A DNA stretch of 64,000 nucleotides. Source: Gemmataceae bacterium (lineage in GTDB: Bacteria > Planctomycetota > Planctomycetia > Gemmatales > Gemmataceae). Shown here one piece after another: positions 9,445-17,026 of this stretch; the stretch's first letter is position 1; each line of letters begins with the position of its first letter. The stretch spans positions 1 through 64,000 of the forward strand of contig JAHBXO010000020.1 in NCBI GenBank assembly GCA_019636445.1, read 5' to 3'. The position numbers were made by a program, and so were the translations under genes. The notes beneath the pieces were generated by a model, which saw only the letters and a program-made list of their open reading frames with translations, was not told the DNA's origin and searched no databases.

Positions 9445-9488
9445 TCATTTTGCATTGGTTCGATCATGTTCGGACCAATGCAAAATGA
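9445..9488. repeat. Intra-operon hairpin with a direct repeat
   Basis: A 15-bp perfect inverted repeat (arms 9445-9459 and 9474-9488) that extends by three more pairs, one G-U, to an 8-nt loop. Just upstream, TCATTTTGAATTGG at 9431-9444 is an imperfect direct copy of the left arm. It lies between the dehydratase stop and the aldolase ATG, so it could stabilise, process or attenuate the mRNA. Confidence 0.65.
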
Positions 9489-9521
9489 AAAATGGACACG
9501 AACTTCGTACGAGGTATCGGG

Positions 9522-10430
9522 ATGGCTCGCGGCATTCGGGGAATCCTCCCCATCGTTCATACGCCATTCACGGACTCCGACGAGATCGACATCGCGGCTC
9601 TGAAGGGTGAGATCGACTGGGCCTTCACGCAAGGCTCCGACGGCATCGGCACCGGCATGGTCTCCGAGATCATGCGGCTGACCTACTCCGAACGGATCGG
9701 CTACGCGAAGACGCTCGTCGAGCTGACGGCCGGTCGTGGGGCGGTGTTCATGGCCGTCGGTGCCGAGAGCACCAAGCAGGCGATTGAATATTCGAAGGAG
9801 GCCGAGCGAGCCGGCTGCGATGCGGTGATGGCCGTGCCGCCGCTGACGGCGAAGCTGAACGAAGCCTCAATGACCGAGCACTTCCGTGCCCTCGCCGACG
9901 CGATCGCGATCCCGCTGATCGTGCAGGACGCATCCAGCTACGTCGGCCAATCGATTCCGCTCGGCGTCTATGTGAAGCTGTTGGAAAAATACGGACCGGA
10001 CAAAATTCTCTTCAAACCGGAAGCCGCACCGAACGGGCCGAACATCTCGGCCCTCCGCGACGCGACCGGCGGGAAAGCCCACATCTTCGAAGGCTCGGGC
10101 GGCATATACTCCATCGATAGCCACCGCCGCGGCATCGCCGGCACCATGCCCGGCGTCGACGTCCTCGACGGCGTCGCCGCCCTCTGGCGCGCCCTCGAAC
10201 GCGGCGACGACGCGACGGCTTACCGCGTCTACTTCCCCGTCTGCGGCATCGTCACGCTGCAACTCCAGGCCGGCCTCGACGGATTCCTCGCCATCGAAAA
10301 ATATCTCATGGTCAAGCGCGGCCTCTTCCCCTCGGCCCGCCGCCGCAAGCCGTACTGGTGGGAACTCGACGCCGAGACGGAACGCGAACTCGACCGGCTC
10401 TACGATCTCCTCCAGGCGGCGCTCCGCTAA
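9522..10430 (+). CDS. DapA-family aldolase/lyase (dihydrodipicolinate synthase superfamily)
   Basis: A class I, Schiff-base lyase of the DHDPS/N-acetylneuraminate lyase family, probably cleaving or dehydrating a 2-keto-3-deoxy sugar acid. From the ATG at 9522, which has GAGG seven bases upstream, the protein has 302 residues; a start at 9492 would add ten. The Schiff-base lysine is K165 (ILFKPEA), and the GTGMVSE loop replaces GTTGE. The usual catalytic Tyr of the YNxP motif is missing: the strand reads VQDASS, so this is not a true dihydrodipicolinate synthase. Its place between a dehydratase and a transporter supports a sugar-acid role. Confidence 0.85.
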   Translation: MARGIRGILPIVHTPFTDSDEIDIAALKGEIDWAFTQGSDGIGTGMVSEIMRLTYSERIGYAKTLVELTAGRGAVFMAVGAESTKQAIEYSKEAERAGCDAVMAVPPLTAKLNEASMTEHFRALADAIAIPLIVQDASSYVGQSIPLGVYVKLLEKYGPDKILFKPEAAPNGPNISALRDATGGKAHIFEGSGGIYSIDSHRRGIAGTMPGVDVLDGVAALWRALERGDDATAYRVYFPVCGIVTLQLQAGLDGFLAIEKYLMVKRGLFPSARRRKPYWWELDAETERELDRLYDLLQAALR

Positions 10431-10431
10431 C

Positions 10432-11637
10432 ATGCGCTATCGCGTGCTAGCCCTGCTCGTGCTCGCGGCCGTGATCGCCTACGTCCAGCGGAACGCCATC
10501 AGCGTGCCGTCCAAGACGATCCAGGAAGACCTCGGCCTCACCGACGCGAATATGGGCGTGGTGATGAGCGCGTGGTATTGGGGCTACGCGTTCGCGCAGC
10601 TCCCGGCCGGCTGGCTCGCGGACCGTTGGGGCAGCCGCGCGGCCCTCACGCTCTTCGCCGCGCTCTGGTCCGCCTTCACGGCCGCAATGTTCTTCGCCGC
10701 CGGCTTCACCGGCATCCTGCTCCTCTGGCTCGGCATGGGCGTCGCGCAGGCCGGCGTCTTCCCCTCGGCCACGAAGGCCATCGGCGCCTGGTTCCCCGCG
10801 GCCGAACGCGCCTCGGCGTCCGGCTGGCTCATCTGCGGGCAGTTATCGGGCGCCGCCATCGCCTCGGCCCTTGTGGCATACCTACTGATCCTCGCGCCTT
10901 GGCAACTCGTCTTTGTCTGGGTTGCGATTCCGGGCTTCATCTGGGCCGCCGCTTATCGGACGAGCGTACCGCTGATCGCTGAGACGAAGGCGAATTCGAT
11001 TCCATGGAAATCCGCGATCAGCAAGTTGCTCCTGAACCCATCCATGCTCTTGCTATGTTCGCAACAGTTTCTCCGTTCCGCAGCCATGACGTTCTTCTGG
11101 ACCTGGTTCCCGCGATACCTACAAGAAACGCGTGGCGTGCCCCAATTGCAATCCGGCTACCTCACAGCGATCCCCAATATCGCCGCGCTGGTCGGGGGAA
11201 TCGCCGGCGGTTACGCTTCCGACTGGCTACTGAAGCGGACCGGTAACCGCCGCCTCGCGCGGCAGGGTGTCGCCGTCCTCGGCATGGTCCTTTGCTCGAT
11301 GCTCACCTTTGCCGCGTTCTTCATCGCCGATCCGGTCTCGGCCGTACTCTGCATCTCCATCGGTGCATTCTGGGGCGTCTTCGGCGGCGTCAGCGGCTAC
11401 TCCGTCGCCATCGAGTTCGGCGGCAAGAGCGTCGCCACCGTCTTCGCCACGATGAACATGTGCGGCAACGTCGGCTCCGCGCTCTTTCCGATGATCGTCG
11501 GCTGGTATGTCGCCCAAGGCGGCGACTGGAACTTCGTGCTGCTCGCGTTCGCCGTATTGTTCGCCGTCGACGCCCTGCTCTGGGCGCTTTTGAATCCGAA
11601 GCGGCCGCTCTTCGAGGACGAATACGATGCGCGTTGA
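10432..11637 (+). CDS. MFS transporter, anion:cation symporter type
   Basis: A 401-residue major facilitator protein with about 12 predicted membrane helices, in the inner membrane. The loop between helices 2 and 3 has the MFS signature (GWLADRWGSR), and the N-terminal region (SVPSKTIQEDLGLTDANMGVVMSAWYWGYAFAQLPAG) resembles hexuronate/galactonate permeases of the ACS family. It starts one base after the aldolase stop and its end overlaps the next gene by 11 bp. It most likely imports the acid that the upstream dehydratase and aldolase consume. Confidence 0.88.
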   Translation: MRYRVLALLVLAAVIAYVQRNAISVPSKTIQEDLGLTDANMGVVMSAWYWGYAFAQLPAGWLADRWGSRAALTLFAALWSAFTAAMFFAAGFTGILLLWLGMGVAQAGVFPSATKAIGAWFPAAERASASGWLICGQLSGAAIASALVAYLLILAPWQLVFVWVAIPGFIWAAAYRTSVPLIAETKANSIPWKSAISKLLLNPSMLLLCSQQFLRSAAMTFFWTWFPRYLQETRGVPQLQSGYLTAIPNIAALVGGIAGGYASDWLLKRTGNRRLARQGVAVLGMVLCSMLTFAAFFIADPVSAVLCISIGAFWGVFGGVSGYSVAIEFGGKSVATVFATMNMCGNVGSALFPMIVGWYVAQGGDWNFVLLAFAVLFAVDALLWALLNPKRPLFEDEYDAR

Positions 11638-13054
11638 CACTCCGCAATCGCGGGTCGTGGCCGGGTTCGCCCGCGCGGACATCACGCCACCGGTCGGCAT
11701 CTATCACCGCATGTGGGGCGCCGCGACGCACGACATCGCCACCGGCGTGCATCGGCCTCTCACGGCCACGGCGTTATCACTTGCGCCGTTGAGTGGTTCA
11801 GATAACCAGATCCTGCTTGCACTCGACCATTGCCTGCTCGACGCCGCCGAGATCGCGAACCTCCGCGCCGCCGTCTCGGCCAAACTCGGCATCGCTCCCG
11901 GCGCCGTTCAGATCGCGCTCTCGCACACGCACGGTGCCGGTTGGCTCACACGCAGCCGCTCCCATCTGCCCGGCGGCGACAAGATCGGCCCCTACTTCGA
12001 CCGCGTCGCGGCTGTCTGCGCCGAGATCGCATCCACCGCCAAGTCGAATGCGAAACCGGCAACGATTCTCTACGGTACGGCGAAGTGCTCGCTGGCCGTG
12101 CATCGCGATTATTGGGACGAAGTGTCAAAACAGTTCGTTTGCGGCTTCAACCCGAATGGCCCAGCCGACGACACCGTGACGCTGGCGAAGGTTGTCGCCG
12201 ATTCGGGCTCGCTCCTCGGCAGTGTCGTGAATTACGCCTGCCATCCAACGACATTAGCATGGCAGAACACGCTCATCAGCCCTGACTACATCGGAGCGAT
12301 GCAGGAGGTTGTGGAACGGGACGCAGGCGCGCCGTGTCTGTTCCTGCAAGGCGCGTCCGGCGACCTCGGCCCGCGCGAGGGCTACGTCGGCGACACGGCA
12401 GTCGCAGACCGAAATGGTCGCCAACTTGGCTACGCTGCGCTATCGGGACTCGAAGCGATCCCCACTCCCGGCATGACATTCGAGTATGCCGGCCCCGTCG
12501 TCTCCGGTGCGACGCTCGGTACCTGGGAACATCGACCGCTCAAGGAATCCGAATTGAATCGTCAGGGGAAGTGGAATTGCCGATCAATCGTCGTCGAACT
12601 TCCTTACCGAATCGATCTGCCGACGGTCTCGGAGACGAAAGCGAATCTCGCGAAGTGGGAAGCCGAGGAACGTGACGCCCGCGATCCCATTCAAAAGCGC
12701 GACGCCCACGCGATGGTCGAACAGATGATCCGCCAACTCGCCCGCCTCGCGGCCATCCCCGAAGGCCGATCGTTCCCGCTCTCCGTCGAACTCTGGCATC
12801 TTGGAGGCGCCTATTGGGTCTTTGTTCCCGGCGAACTCTATCAGGTCTTCCAAACGGCGCTCCGTGCCCGTTTCCCGAATCGCACCGTCATCGTCTCGAC
12901 GATCACAAACGGCTGGCAACCCGGCTACATCCCGCCCGCCGCGACCTACGGCTATGGCATTTACCAGGAGTTCATCGCCGCCGTCGCGCCGGGCAGCCTC
13001 GAAACCTTGATCGAATCCATCGCCCGCGAACTGCGATCGATGTCCGCAACTTGA
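11627..13054 (+). CDS. Neutral/alkaline ceramidase-like hydrolase
   Basis: Related to the N-terminal zinc domain of neutral/alkaline non-lysosomal ceramidases. Matching signatures are AGFARADITPPVG at the start, ALSHTHGAGW (like the zinc-binding THTH segment), VVNYACHPTTL (like VHPTSM) and LQGASGDLGPREG. The 475-residue length lacks the usual C-terminal immunoglobulin-like domain, and no signal peptide is seen, so it is probably not a true secreted ceramidase. Planctomycetes carry many such proteins. It is the last gene of the sugar-acid operon, overlapping the transporter gene by 11 bp, with GAGGA ahead of its ATG. Its substrate is unknown. Confidence 0.78.
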   Translation: MRVDTPQSRVVAGFARADITPPVGIYHRMWGAATHDIATGVHRPLTATALSLAPLSGSDNQILLALDHCLLDAAEIANLRAAVSAKLGIAPGAVQIALSHTHGAGWLTRSRSHLPGGDKIGPYFDRVAAVCAEIASTAKSNAKPATILYGTAKCSLAVHRDYWDEVSKQFVCGFNPNGPADDTVTLAKVVADSGSLLGSVVNYACHPTTLAWQNTLISPDYIGAMQEVVERDAGAPCLFLQGASGDLGPREGYVGDTAVADRNGRQLGYAALSGLEAIPTPGMTFEYAGPVVSGATLGTWEHRPLKESELNRQGKWNCRSIVVELPYRIDLPTVSETKANLAKWEAEERDARDPIQKRDAHAMVEQMIRQLARLAAIPEGRSFPLSVELWHLGGAYWVFVPGELYQVFQTALRARFPNRTVIVSTITNGWQPGYIPPAATYGYGIYQEFIAAVAPGSLETLIESIARELRSMSAT

Positions 13055-13087
13055 CCCGACGTGACCAGTTCCTAAACTGTGAGTGTC

Positions 13088-13159
13088 GGGCGCTTAACTC
13101 AGCGGTAGAGTGCGTTCTTCACACGGACGAAGTCACAGGTTCAAATCCTGTAGCGCCCA
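13088..13159 (+). tRNA. tRNA-Val (anticodon CAC)
   Basis: A complete 72-nt cloverleaf: acceptor GGGCGCT/AGCGCCC fully paired, D stem ACTC/GAGT, anticodon stem CGTTC/GGACG with loop TTCACAC (anticodon CAC), variable loop AAGTC, T arm ACAGG-TTCAAAT-CCTGT, and discriminator A. CCA is not encoded. A tyrosine-recombinase stub lies just downstream. Confidence 0.95.
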
Positions 13160-13232
13160 CTGCGGAAAACCCTTAAAGTAGAAGCGAAAATCGCTTACTC
13201 TGGCCTTCGCCAGACGCTACTCCGGATGCCCT

Positions 13233-13257
13233 GAACTGTGCAACAGTTGCACAGTTC
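13233..13257. repeat. 25-bp near-perfect palindrome ahead of the recombinase stub
   Basis: Arms GAACTGTGCAAC (13233-13244) and GTTGCACAGTTC (13246-13257) are exactly complementary around a single A. It ends 15 bp before the GTG of the recombinase stub and starts 74 bp after tRNA-Val. It may be an operator for the recombinase gene or a remnant of a recombination core site. Confidence 0.7.
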
Positions 13258-13272
13258 GACGGAGTTGCGAAC

Positions 13273-13551
13273 GTGAAGCGAAACGCAATCCCTTCCTACC
13301 TGCGCCACGGCCCACGCGATCAAGCCCGCGCCTGCTGGACGGACCGAACCGGAACCCGCAAGTTCCGATTGCTCCCCGGCAGGTACGATTCCCCAGAATC
13401 CCGCGAAGCCTACGCTCGTCTCGTTCTCGAAATCGAATCCGGTCCGAGTGTGGCGACGGATGACCCGTCGAAGCTGACCATCGCGGAACTGCGAAAGTAC
13501 CCCGAGGCACGACATTCTTTCAGCGACCGAGGCCCGGCATCGCTGGAATGA
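13273..13551 (+). pseudogene. N-terminal stub of a tyrosine recombinase/integrase
   Basis: A 92-codon open frame with a GTG start and a GGAG ribosome site eight bases upstream. The sequence (PSYLRHGPRDQARACW, RKFRLLPGRYDSPESREAYARLVLEIE, DPSKLTIAEL) matches the N-terminal part common to planctomycete integrases, which continue for about 300 more residues into the SAM-like and catalytic domains. Here homology stops soon after LTIAEL, and the catalytic R-H-R-Y half is absent. Its place beside tRNA-Val, behind a palindrome, fits the scar of an integrated element whose body was deleted. A stand-alone small protein is possible but less likely. Confidence 0.55.
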
Positions 13552-13574
13552 TTGAGCGTTGGCACAACTGGGAG

Positions 13575-13647
13575 TGGGGCCTCCGGGATTCGAACCCGGA
13601 ACCAAGGGATTATGAGTCCCCTGCTCTGACCGTTGAGCTAAGGCCCC
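13575..13647 (-). tRNA. tRNA-Ile2 (anticodon CAT, probably lysidine-modified)
   Basis: A complete 73-nt cloverleaf read on the minus strand: acceptor GGGGCCT/AGGCCCC, D stem GCTC/GAGC, anticodon stem GGGGA/TCCCT with loop CTCATAA (anticodon CAT), T arm CCGGG-TTCGAAT-CCCGG, discriminator A. The D-arm, ACTCATAAT loop and TTGGT variable region resemble bacterial tRNA-Ile(k2C)AU more than elongator tRNA-Met. If so it needs TilS, which is not encoded in this window. Confidence 0.9.
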
Positions 13648-13746
13648 CATCACCATCCTACGATGAGTCGACCCGCCGAGCGAGTGCGGTTGCGTTCCGA
13701 CGGTGTGTCGGTACAATCGCTGCGAACGTCGCTCCCGGATTATCCC

Positions 13747-14952
13747 ATGCCACGCACTGCCCAGGACGGGCCGAACGCCCGGTCGCTTTTCACCGAGCCG
13801 GCGTTCACCGGGTTCGGGCCGAGCCGGTTCCTGCCCGACGGCAATGACGGTGAATGGCATCTCGCAAAACGGAAATCGACCAAGCAACTCCGACAGATCG
13901 TCCGCGATTCAGTGCCGAAACGGCCCGGCGTGTACGCCATGCTCGACAAGCACAACCGCGTGATTTATGTGGGGAAGGCCAAGAACCTGCGCTCGCGATT
14001 GCTCAGCTATTTCCGACCCGCGAGCCGGCATCCGAAGGCAGGCAAGATCATCGCGCGGACTCGCTGGCTGGTTTGGGAACATGCTGCGGATGAACTGGCG
14101 GCGCTCCTGCGCGAACTGGAACTCATTCGCCGATATCGCCCGCGGTACAACGTACTGGGCCAGCCGGGGCGCGAGCGCTACCGCTACCTGTGCGTGGGGC
14201 GCGGACCGGCGGCGTATGCGTACGTCACGCGCGAGCCGACGGGCAAGGAGCCGGCCTGCTACGGCCCGTTTGTCGGGCGCGATCAGCTCTCGGCCGCGGC
14301 ACGCCGGCTGAACGATCATTTCCGCCTGCGCGATTGCTCCTCCTCCCAACGGATGCACTTCGCCGAGGATGCAGGCCTATTCGACGAACCGCGCGCCCCC
14401 GGCTGCCTCCGCCACGAACTCGGCCTCTGCCTCGGCCCCTGCGCCGGCCACACTACCCGCCGCGCCTGCGCGACGGCGGCGCGGTCGCTCCGCAAGTTCC
14501 TCGACGGCGACGACGACACGATCCTGCTTCAGTTGAAGAACGCGATGGCCGAAGCCGCCGCTCTTCAACACTATGAACGGGCCGGGTCGCTTCGCGATCG
14601 GCTGGCGGAAGTCGACTGGCTCGCGCAGCGGCTCGCCACGCTGCGGACCTCGCGCGAGCAGGCGGCGATGGTCTACTCGCTCGCCGGCCATGACGGGAAG
14701 CCGGTCTGGTACCTGATGAACCGCGGGCAGATCTGGGCGGCCGTGAGCGAACCGACCGACGACGATTCCCGCCGACGCGTGCGCGACTTGCTCGAAGCGG
14801 TGGCCGCGTCGATCCCGAAGGTCGGCCGCACCTGCGTCGACAGCGTGCTGCTCGTTTCCGCCTGGTTCCGCCGCCGGCCCGACGAACGCGCCCGCCTGCG
14901 GCCGGCCCAGGACGTACTTGTCGAGCTTCGTTCCATGCTACAATCCCGGTAA
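13747..14952 (+). CDS. GIY-YIG nuclease resembling the N-terminal half of UvrC (Cho-like)
   Basis: Probably makes the 3-prime incision in nucleotide-excision repair, as UvrC or Cho does. From the ATG at 13747 it has 401 residues. The GIY-YIG domain is at about 58-140, with Y63, Y74, K77 and R84 matching UvrC catalytic positions and a Glu in LELIRRYRPRYN. The UvrC cysteine motif (GCLRHELGLCLGPCAG) follows, then a UvrB-binding UVR motif (LKNAMAEAAALQHYERAGSLRDRL). The RNase H-like second nuclease and helix-hairpin-helix domains of full UvrC (about 600 residues) are missing. It stands between tRNA-Ile2 and the HEPN pair. A full uvrC may exist elsewhere. Confidence 0.85.
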   Translation: MPRTAQDGPNARSLFTEPAFTGFGPSRFLPDGNDGEWHLAKRKSTKQLRQIVRDSVPKRPGVYAMLDKHNRVIYVGKAKNLRSRLLSYFRPASRHPKAGKIIARTRWLVWEHAADELAALLRELELIRRYRPRYNVLGQPGRERYRYLCVGRGPAAYAYVTREPTGKEPACYGPFVGRDQLSAAARRLNDHFRLRDCSSSQRMHFAEDAGLFDEPRAPGCLRHELGLCLGPCAGHTTRRACATAARSLRKFLDGDDDTILLQLKNAMAEAAALQHYERAGSLRDRLAEVDWLAQRLATLRTSREQAAMVYSLAGHDGKPVWYLMNRGQIWAAVSEPTDDDSRRRVRDLLEAVAASIPKVGRTCVDSVLLVSAWFRRRPDERARLRPAQDVLVELRSMLQSR

Positions 14953-14979
14953 GCTCAACTCGGCGCGTGGAACCGGTTC

Positions 14980-15387
14980 ATGCCTCCAACTTCGAGTCGA
15001 GACTTTCAGAAGGCGGCGCTCCAACGGATGACAACCGCGGAAGTCCTTCTACGGGAAAAACTGACTCTGGATGCTCAGTACATCGGCGGGTACACCGTCG
15101 AGTGTTCGCTCAAGGCGTTGATATTGCATCGGACGCCAGAAACGGACCGACCAGAAACGTTGACGCGGATTACTTCGTCATCGCGGATGCATCGTTCGGA
15201 CGTGCTCCTCGGGGAACTGCGCGACCTCGGCGTCGCTTTGCCACTGGCACTTGCGAAACGGATGCGGCGCTTCGACTGGACGACCGACCTTCGATACGAA
15301 ACCGGACGCCGGGATACGGGCGAGACGATCGCATTCCTGAAGACGACCAAGCTGATTTTCGATTGGGTGGAGGGCCAACTGACATGA
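14980..15387 (+). CDS. HEPN-domain protein
   Basis: A 135-residue all-helical protein. The segment AQYIGGYTVECSLKALILHRTPE matches the second helix of HEPN domains (YxxAGYxxExxLKALI), followed by MHRSDVLLGELRDLG, corresponding to the HDLxxL helix. HEPN proteins are commonly RNases or toxin parts of HEPN/MNT toxin-antitoxin pairs; here the canonical RX4-6H RNase motif is not obvious. The stop overlaps the ATG of the next gene (ATGA), so the two proteins are probably made together. The partner is not the usual nucleotidyltransferase but a small BolA-like protein. Confidence 0.75.
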   Translation: MPPTSSRDFQKAALQRMTTAEVLLREKLTLDAQYIGGYTVECSLKALILHRTPETDRPETLTRITSSSRMHRSDVLLGELRDLGVALPLALAKRMRRFDWTTDLRYETGRRDTGETIAFLKTTKLIFDWVEGQLT

Positions 15388-15725
15388 CAGCGACCGCGAC
15401 CGGGAATTGGGAAGCGATGCGGACGGACGAAACCCGCCATGTCGAAGACGTCCTCCGGAGGGCGGGGTTCGACCGAGTCGATGCCTACCGTTTCAACTCG
15501 GCCTCGATCCGTCTTCGCGTCATCGACAAGAAATTTGAAGGGCTCTCGATCGAAGCCCGGGACGCGATGGTCGAGCCTCACCTCGAACAGCTTCCGGAGC
15601 GTACCCAGGCGGACATCATCAACCTGTTTACCTTTGCCCCGTCGGAACTCCAGCAGACTCCGAAGACGATGCGGCAGTTCCTCATGAACTACGAATTCGA
15701 CGAACCCAGCCCCTCGATGTTGTAA
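15384..15725 (+). CDS. Small BolA/KH-like protein coupled to HEPN gene
   Basis: A 113-residue protein whose ATG overlaps the HEPN stop. Its middle (HVEDVLRRAGFDRVDAYRF, IRLRVIDKKFEGLSIEARD, then a stretch ending NLFTFAPSEL) follows the helix-strand-strand-helix order and spacing of BolA proteins: a start helix, VVxDxxFxGxSxxxR, and a final strand before P-x-E. BolA proteins have a class II KH fold and act with glutaredoxins or as regulators. The similarity is by eye and moderate. The C-terminal tail (KTMRQFLMNYEFDEPSPSML) is unlike BolA. It could be the antitoxin or regulatory partner of the HEPN protein, or an unrelated housekeeping protein. Confidence 0.55.
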   Translation: MTATATGNWEAMRTDETRHVEDVLRRAGFDRVDAYRFNSASIRLRVIDKKFEGLSIEARDAMVEPHLEQLPERTQADIINLFTFAPSELQQTPKTMRQFLMNYEFDEPSPSML

Positions 15726-15787
15726 TTGGCCCCATGCAGGATGGGATCCATCCAACATCCATTTCCCGGTGACGAACGGAATCAACC

Positions 15788-17026
15788 ATGGCCTCTACCC
15801 CGCCGTCGCCGATCCGGTGGTGGATCTGCGGACTCCTCCTGCTCGCCACCACGCTCAACTACATGGACCGCGTCGCCCTCAACCAGACGTCGGTCGAAGT
15901 CAAGAAAGCGTTCGATCTCACGGCCGAGGACTGGGGCAACGTCGAGGCCGCCTTCTCCGTCGCCTTCGCCATCGGCACCATCTCCGCCGGCTGGCTCGTC
16001 GATCGCGTCGGCGTCTACTTCGTCTACCCCGCCCTCGTCGTCGGCTGGTCCATCGCCGGGTTCCTCACCGGATTTTCCAACGGCTACCTCTCGCTGCTCG
16101 GCTTCCGCTTCCTCCTCGGCCTCTTCGAAGCCGGCAACTGGCCCTGCGGCATCCGCACCACGCGACAGGTCCTCCCGCCGGAAGAACGCCCCTTCGGCAA
16201 CTCCCTCTTCCAGAGCGGCACCGCCATCGGTGCCATCGTCACCCCGTTCGTCGTCCTCGCCTGCATTCGCTTCCTCGGCCCGACCGACCCCGAATGGTGG
16301 CGCTGGCCCTTCCGCGTCATCGGCGTGCTCGGCCTCGTCTGGGTCGCGGCCTGGTTCGCCATCGCCCCGCGCGCCCTCGTCGATCGCCCCCCCGACGAAT
16401 CGAAGACCCCGGCCCCCTTCTCCGCCATCTTCTCCGACGTCCGCTTCTGGCTTACCGTCTCCGTCGTCATCGCCGTCAACACCAGCTGGCACACCTTTCG
16501 CGCCTGGATGCCCTTCTTCCTCCGGGAGACCCGTGGCTACACCCCCGAAGAACTGCAATACTTCACCGTCGCGTACTACCTCTGCGCCGACATCGGCACC
16601 TGGACGGTCGGACTCGCCGTCGTCGCCATGACGAAGCGCGGCCGCGAACTGCACCACTCCCGCCTGCTCGGCTTCGCCGCCTGCGTCGGCCTCGTGCTCG
16701 TCTCGCTCGCCATCCCGTTCGTCACCGACGGCTACCTGCTCGCCGCGGTCTTCTTCCTCTTCGCGTTCGGCGCCCTCGGCCTCTTCACCGCCTACTTCTC
16801 GCTCAGCCAGGAACTCTCCGGCGCGCACCAGGGCAAAGTGACGGGCACGCTCGGCTTCATCAACGCGATCTACCTTGCCGGGATGTATCGCGTGGAGGGC
16901 GTACTCGCGCACCAGCTCGGCCGCTACGAACCGATCCTCGCCTGCGCCGGCCTGCCGGCGCTCGTCGCGTTCGTGCTGGTCTGGAAGTTCTGGAAGACGC
17001 CGAAACCGGCGAATCAGCCGACGTAG
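15788..17026 (+). CDS. MFS transporter, ExuT/hexuronate type
   Basis: A 412-residue inner-membrane symporter of the ACS family. The first helix carries LLLATTLNYMDRVALNQTS, close to the hexuronate/glucarate transporter pattern NYxDRxxLxxA; helix 2-3 has GWLVDRVG and helix 4-5 the FRFLLGLFEAGNWPCGIRTTR block typical of ExuT. About 12 membrane helices are predicted. It is a single-gene unit whose last 13 bp overlap the 3-prime end of the convergent dehydrogenase gene. The likely cargo is a hexuronate or similar sugar acid; there is no dehydratase or aldolase beside it. Confidence 0.88.
   Translation: MASTPPSPIRWWICGLLLLATTLNYMDRVALNQTSVEVKKAFDLTAEDWGNVEAAFSVAFAIGTISAGWLVDRVGVYFVYPALVVGWSIAGFLTGFSNGYLSLLGFRFLLGLFEAGNWPCGIRTTRQVLPPEERPFGNSLFQSGTAIGAIVTPFVVLACIRFLGPTDPEWWRWPFRVIGVLGLVWVAAWFAIAPRALVDRPPDESKTPAPFSAIFSDVRFWLTVSVVIAVNTSWHTFRAWMPFFLRETRGYTPEELQYFTVAYYLCADIGTWTVGLAVVAMTKRGRELHHSRLLGFAACVGLVLVSLAIPFVTDGYLLAAVFFLFAFGALGLFTAYFSLSQELSGAHQGKVTGTLGFINAIYLAGMYRVEGVLAHQLGRYEPILACAGLPALVAFVLVWKFWKTPKPANQPT

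Noticed and set aside
13195..13887. Open frame with the phrase PLVPGSNPGGPT across the tRNA-Ile2 gene
   Set aside because: That phrase is the usual false translation of a tRNA T-arm; the tRNA is the real feature.
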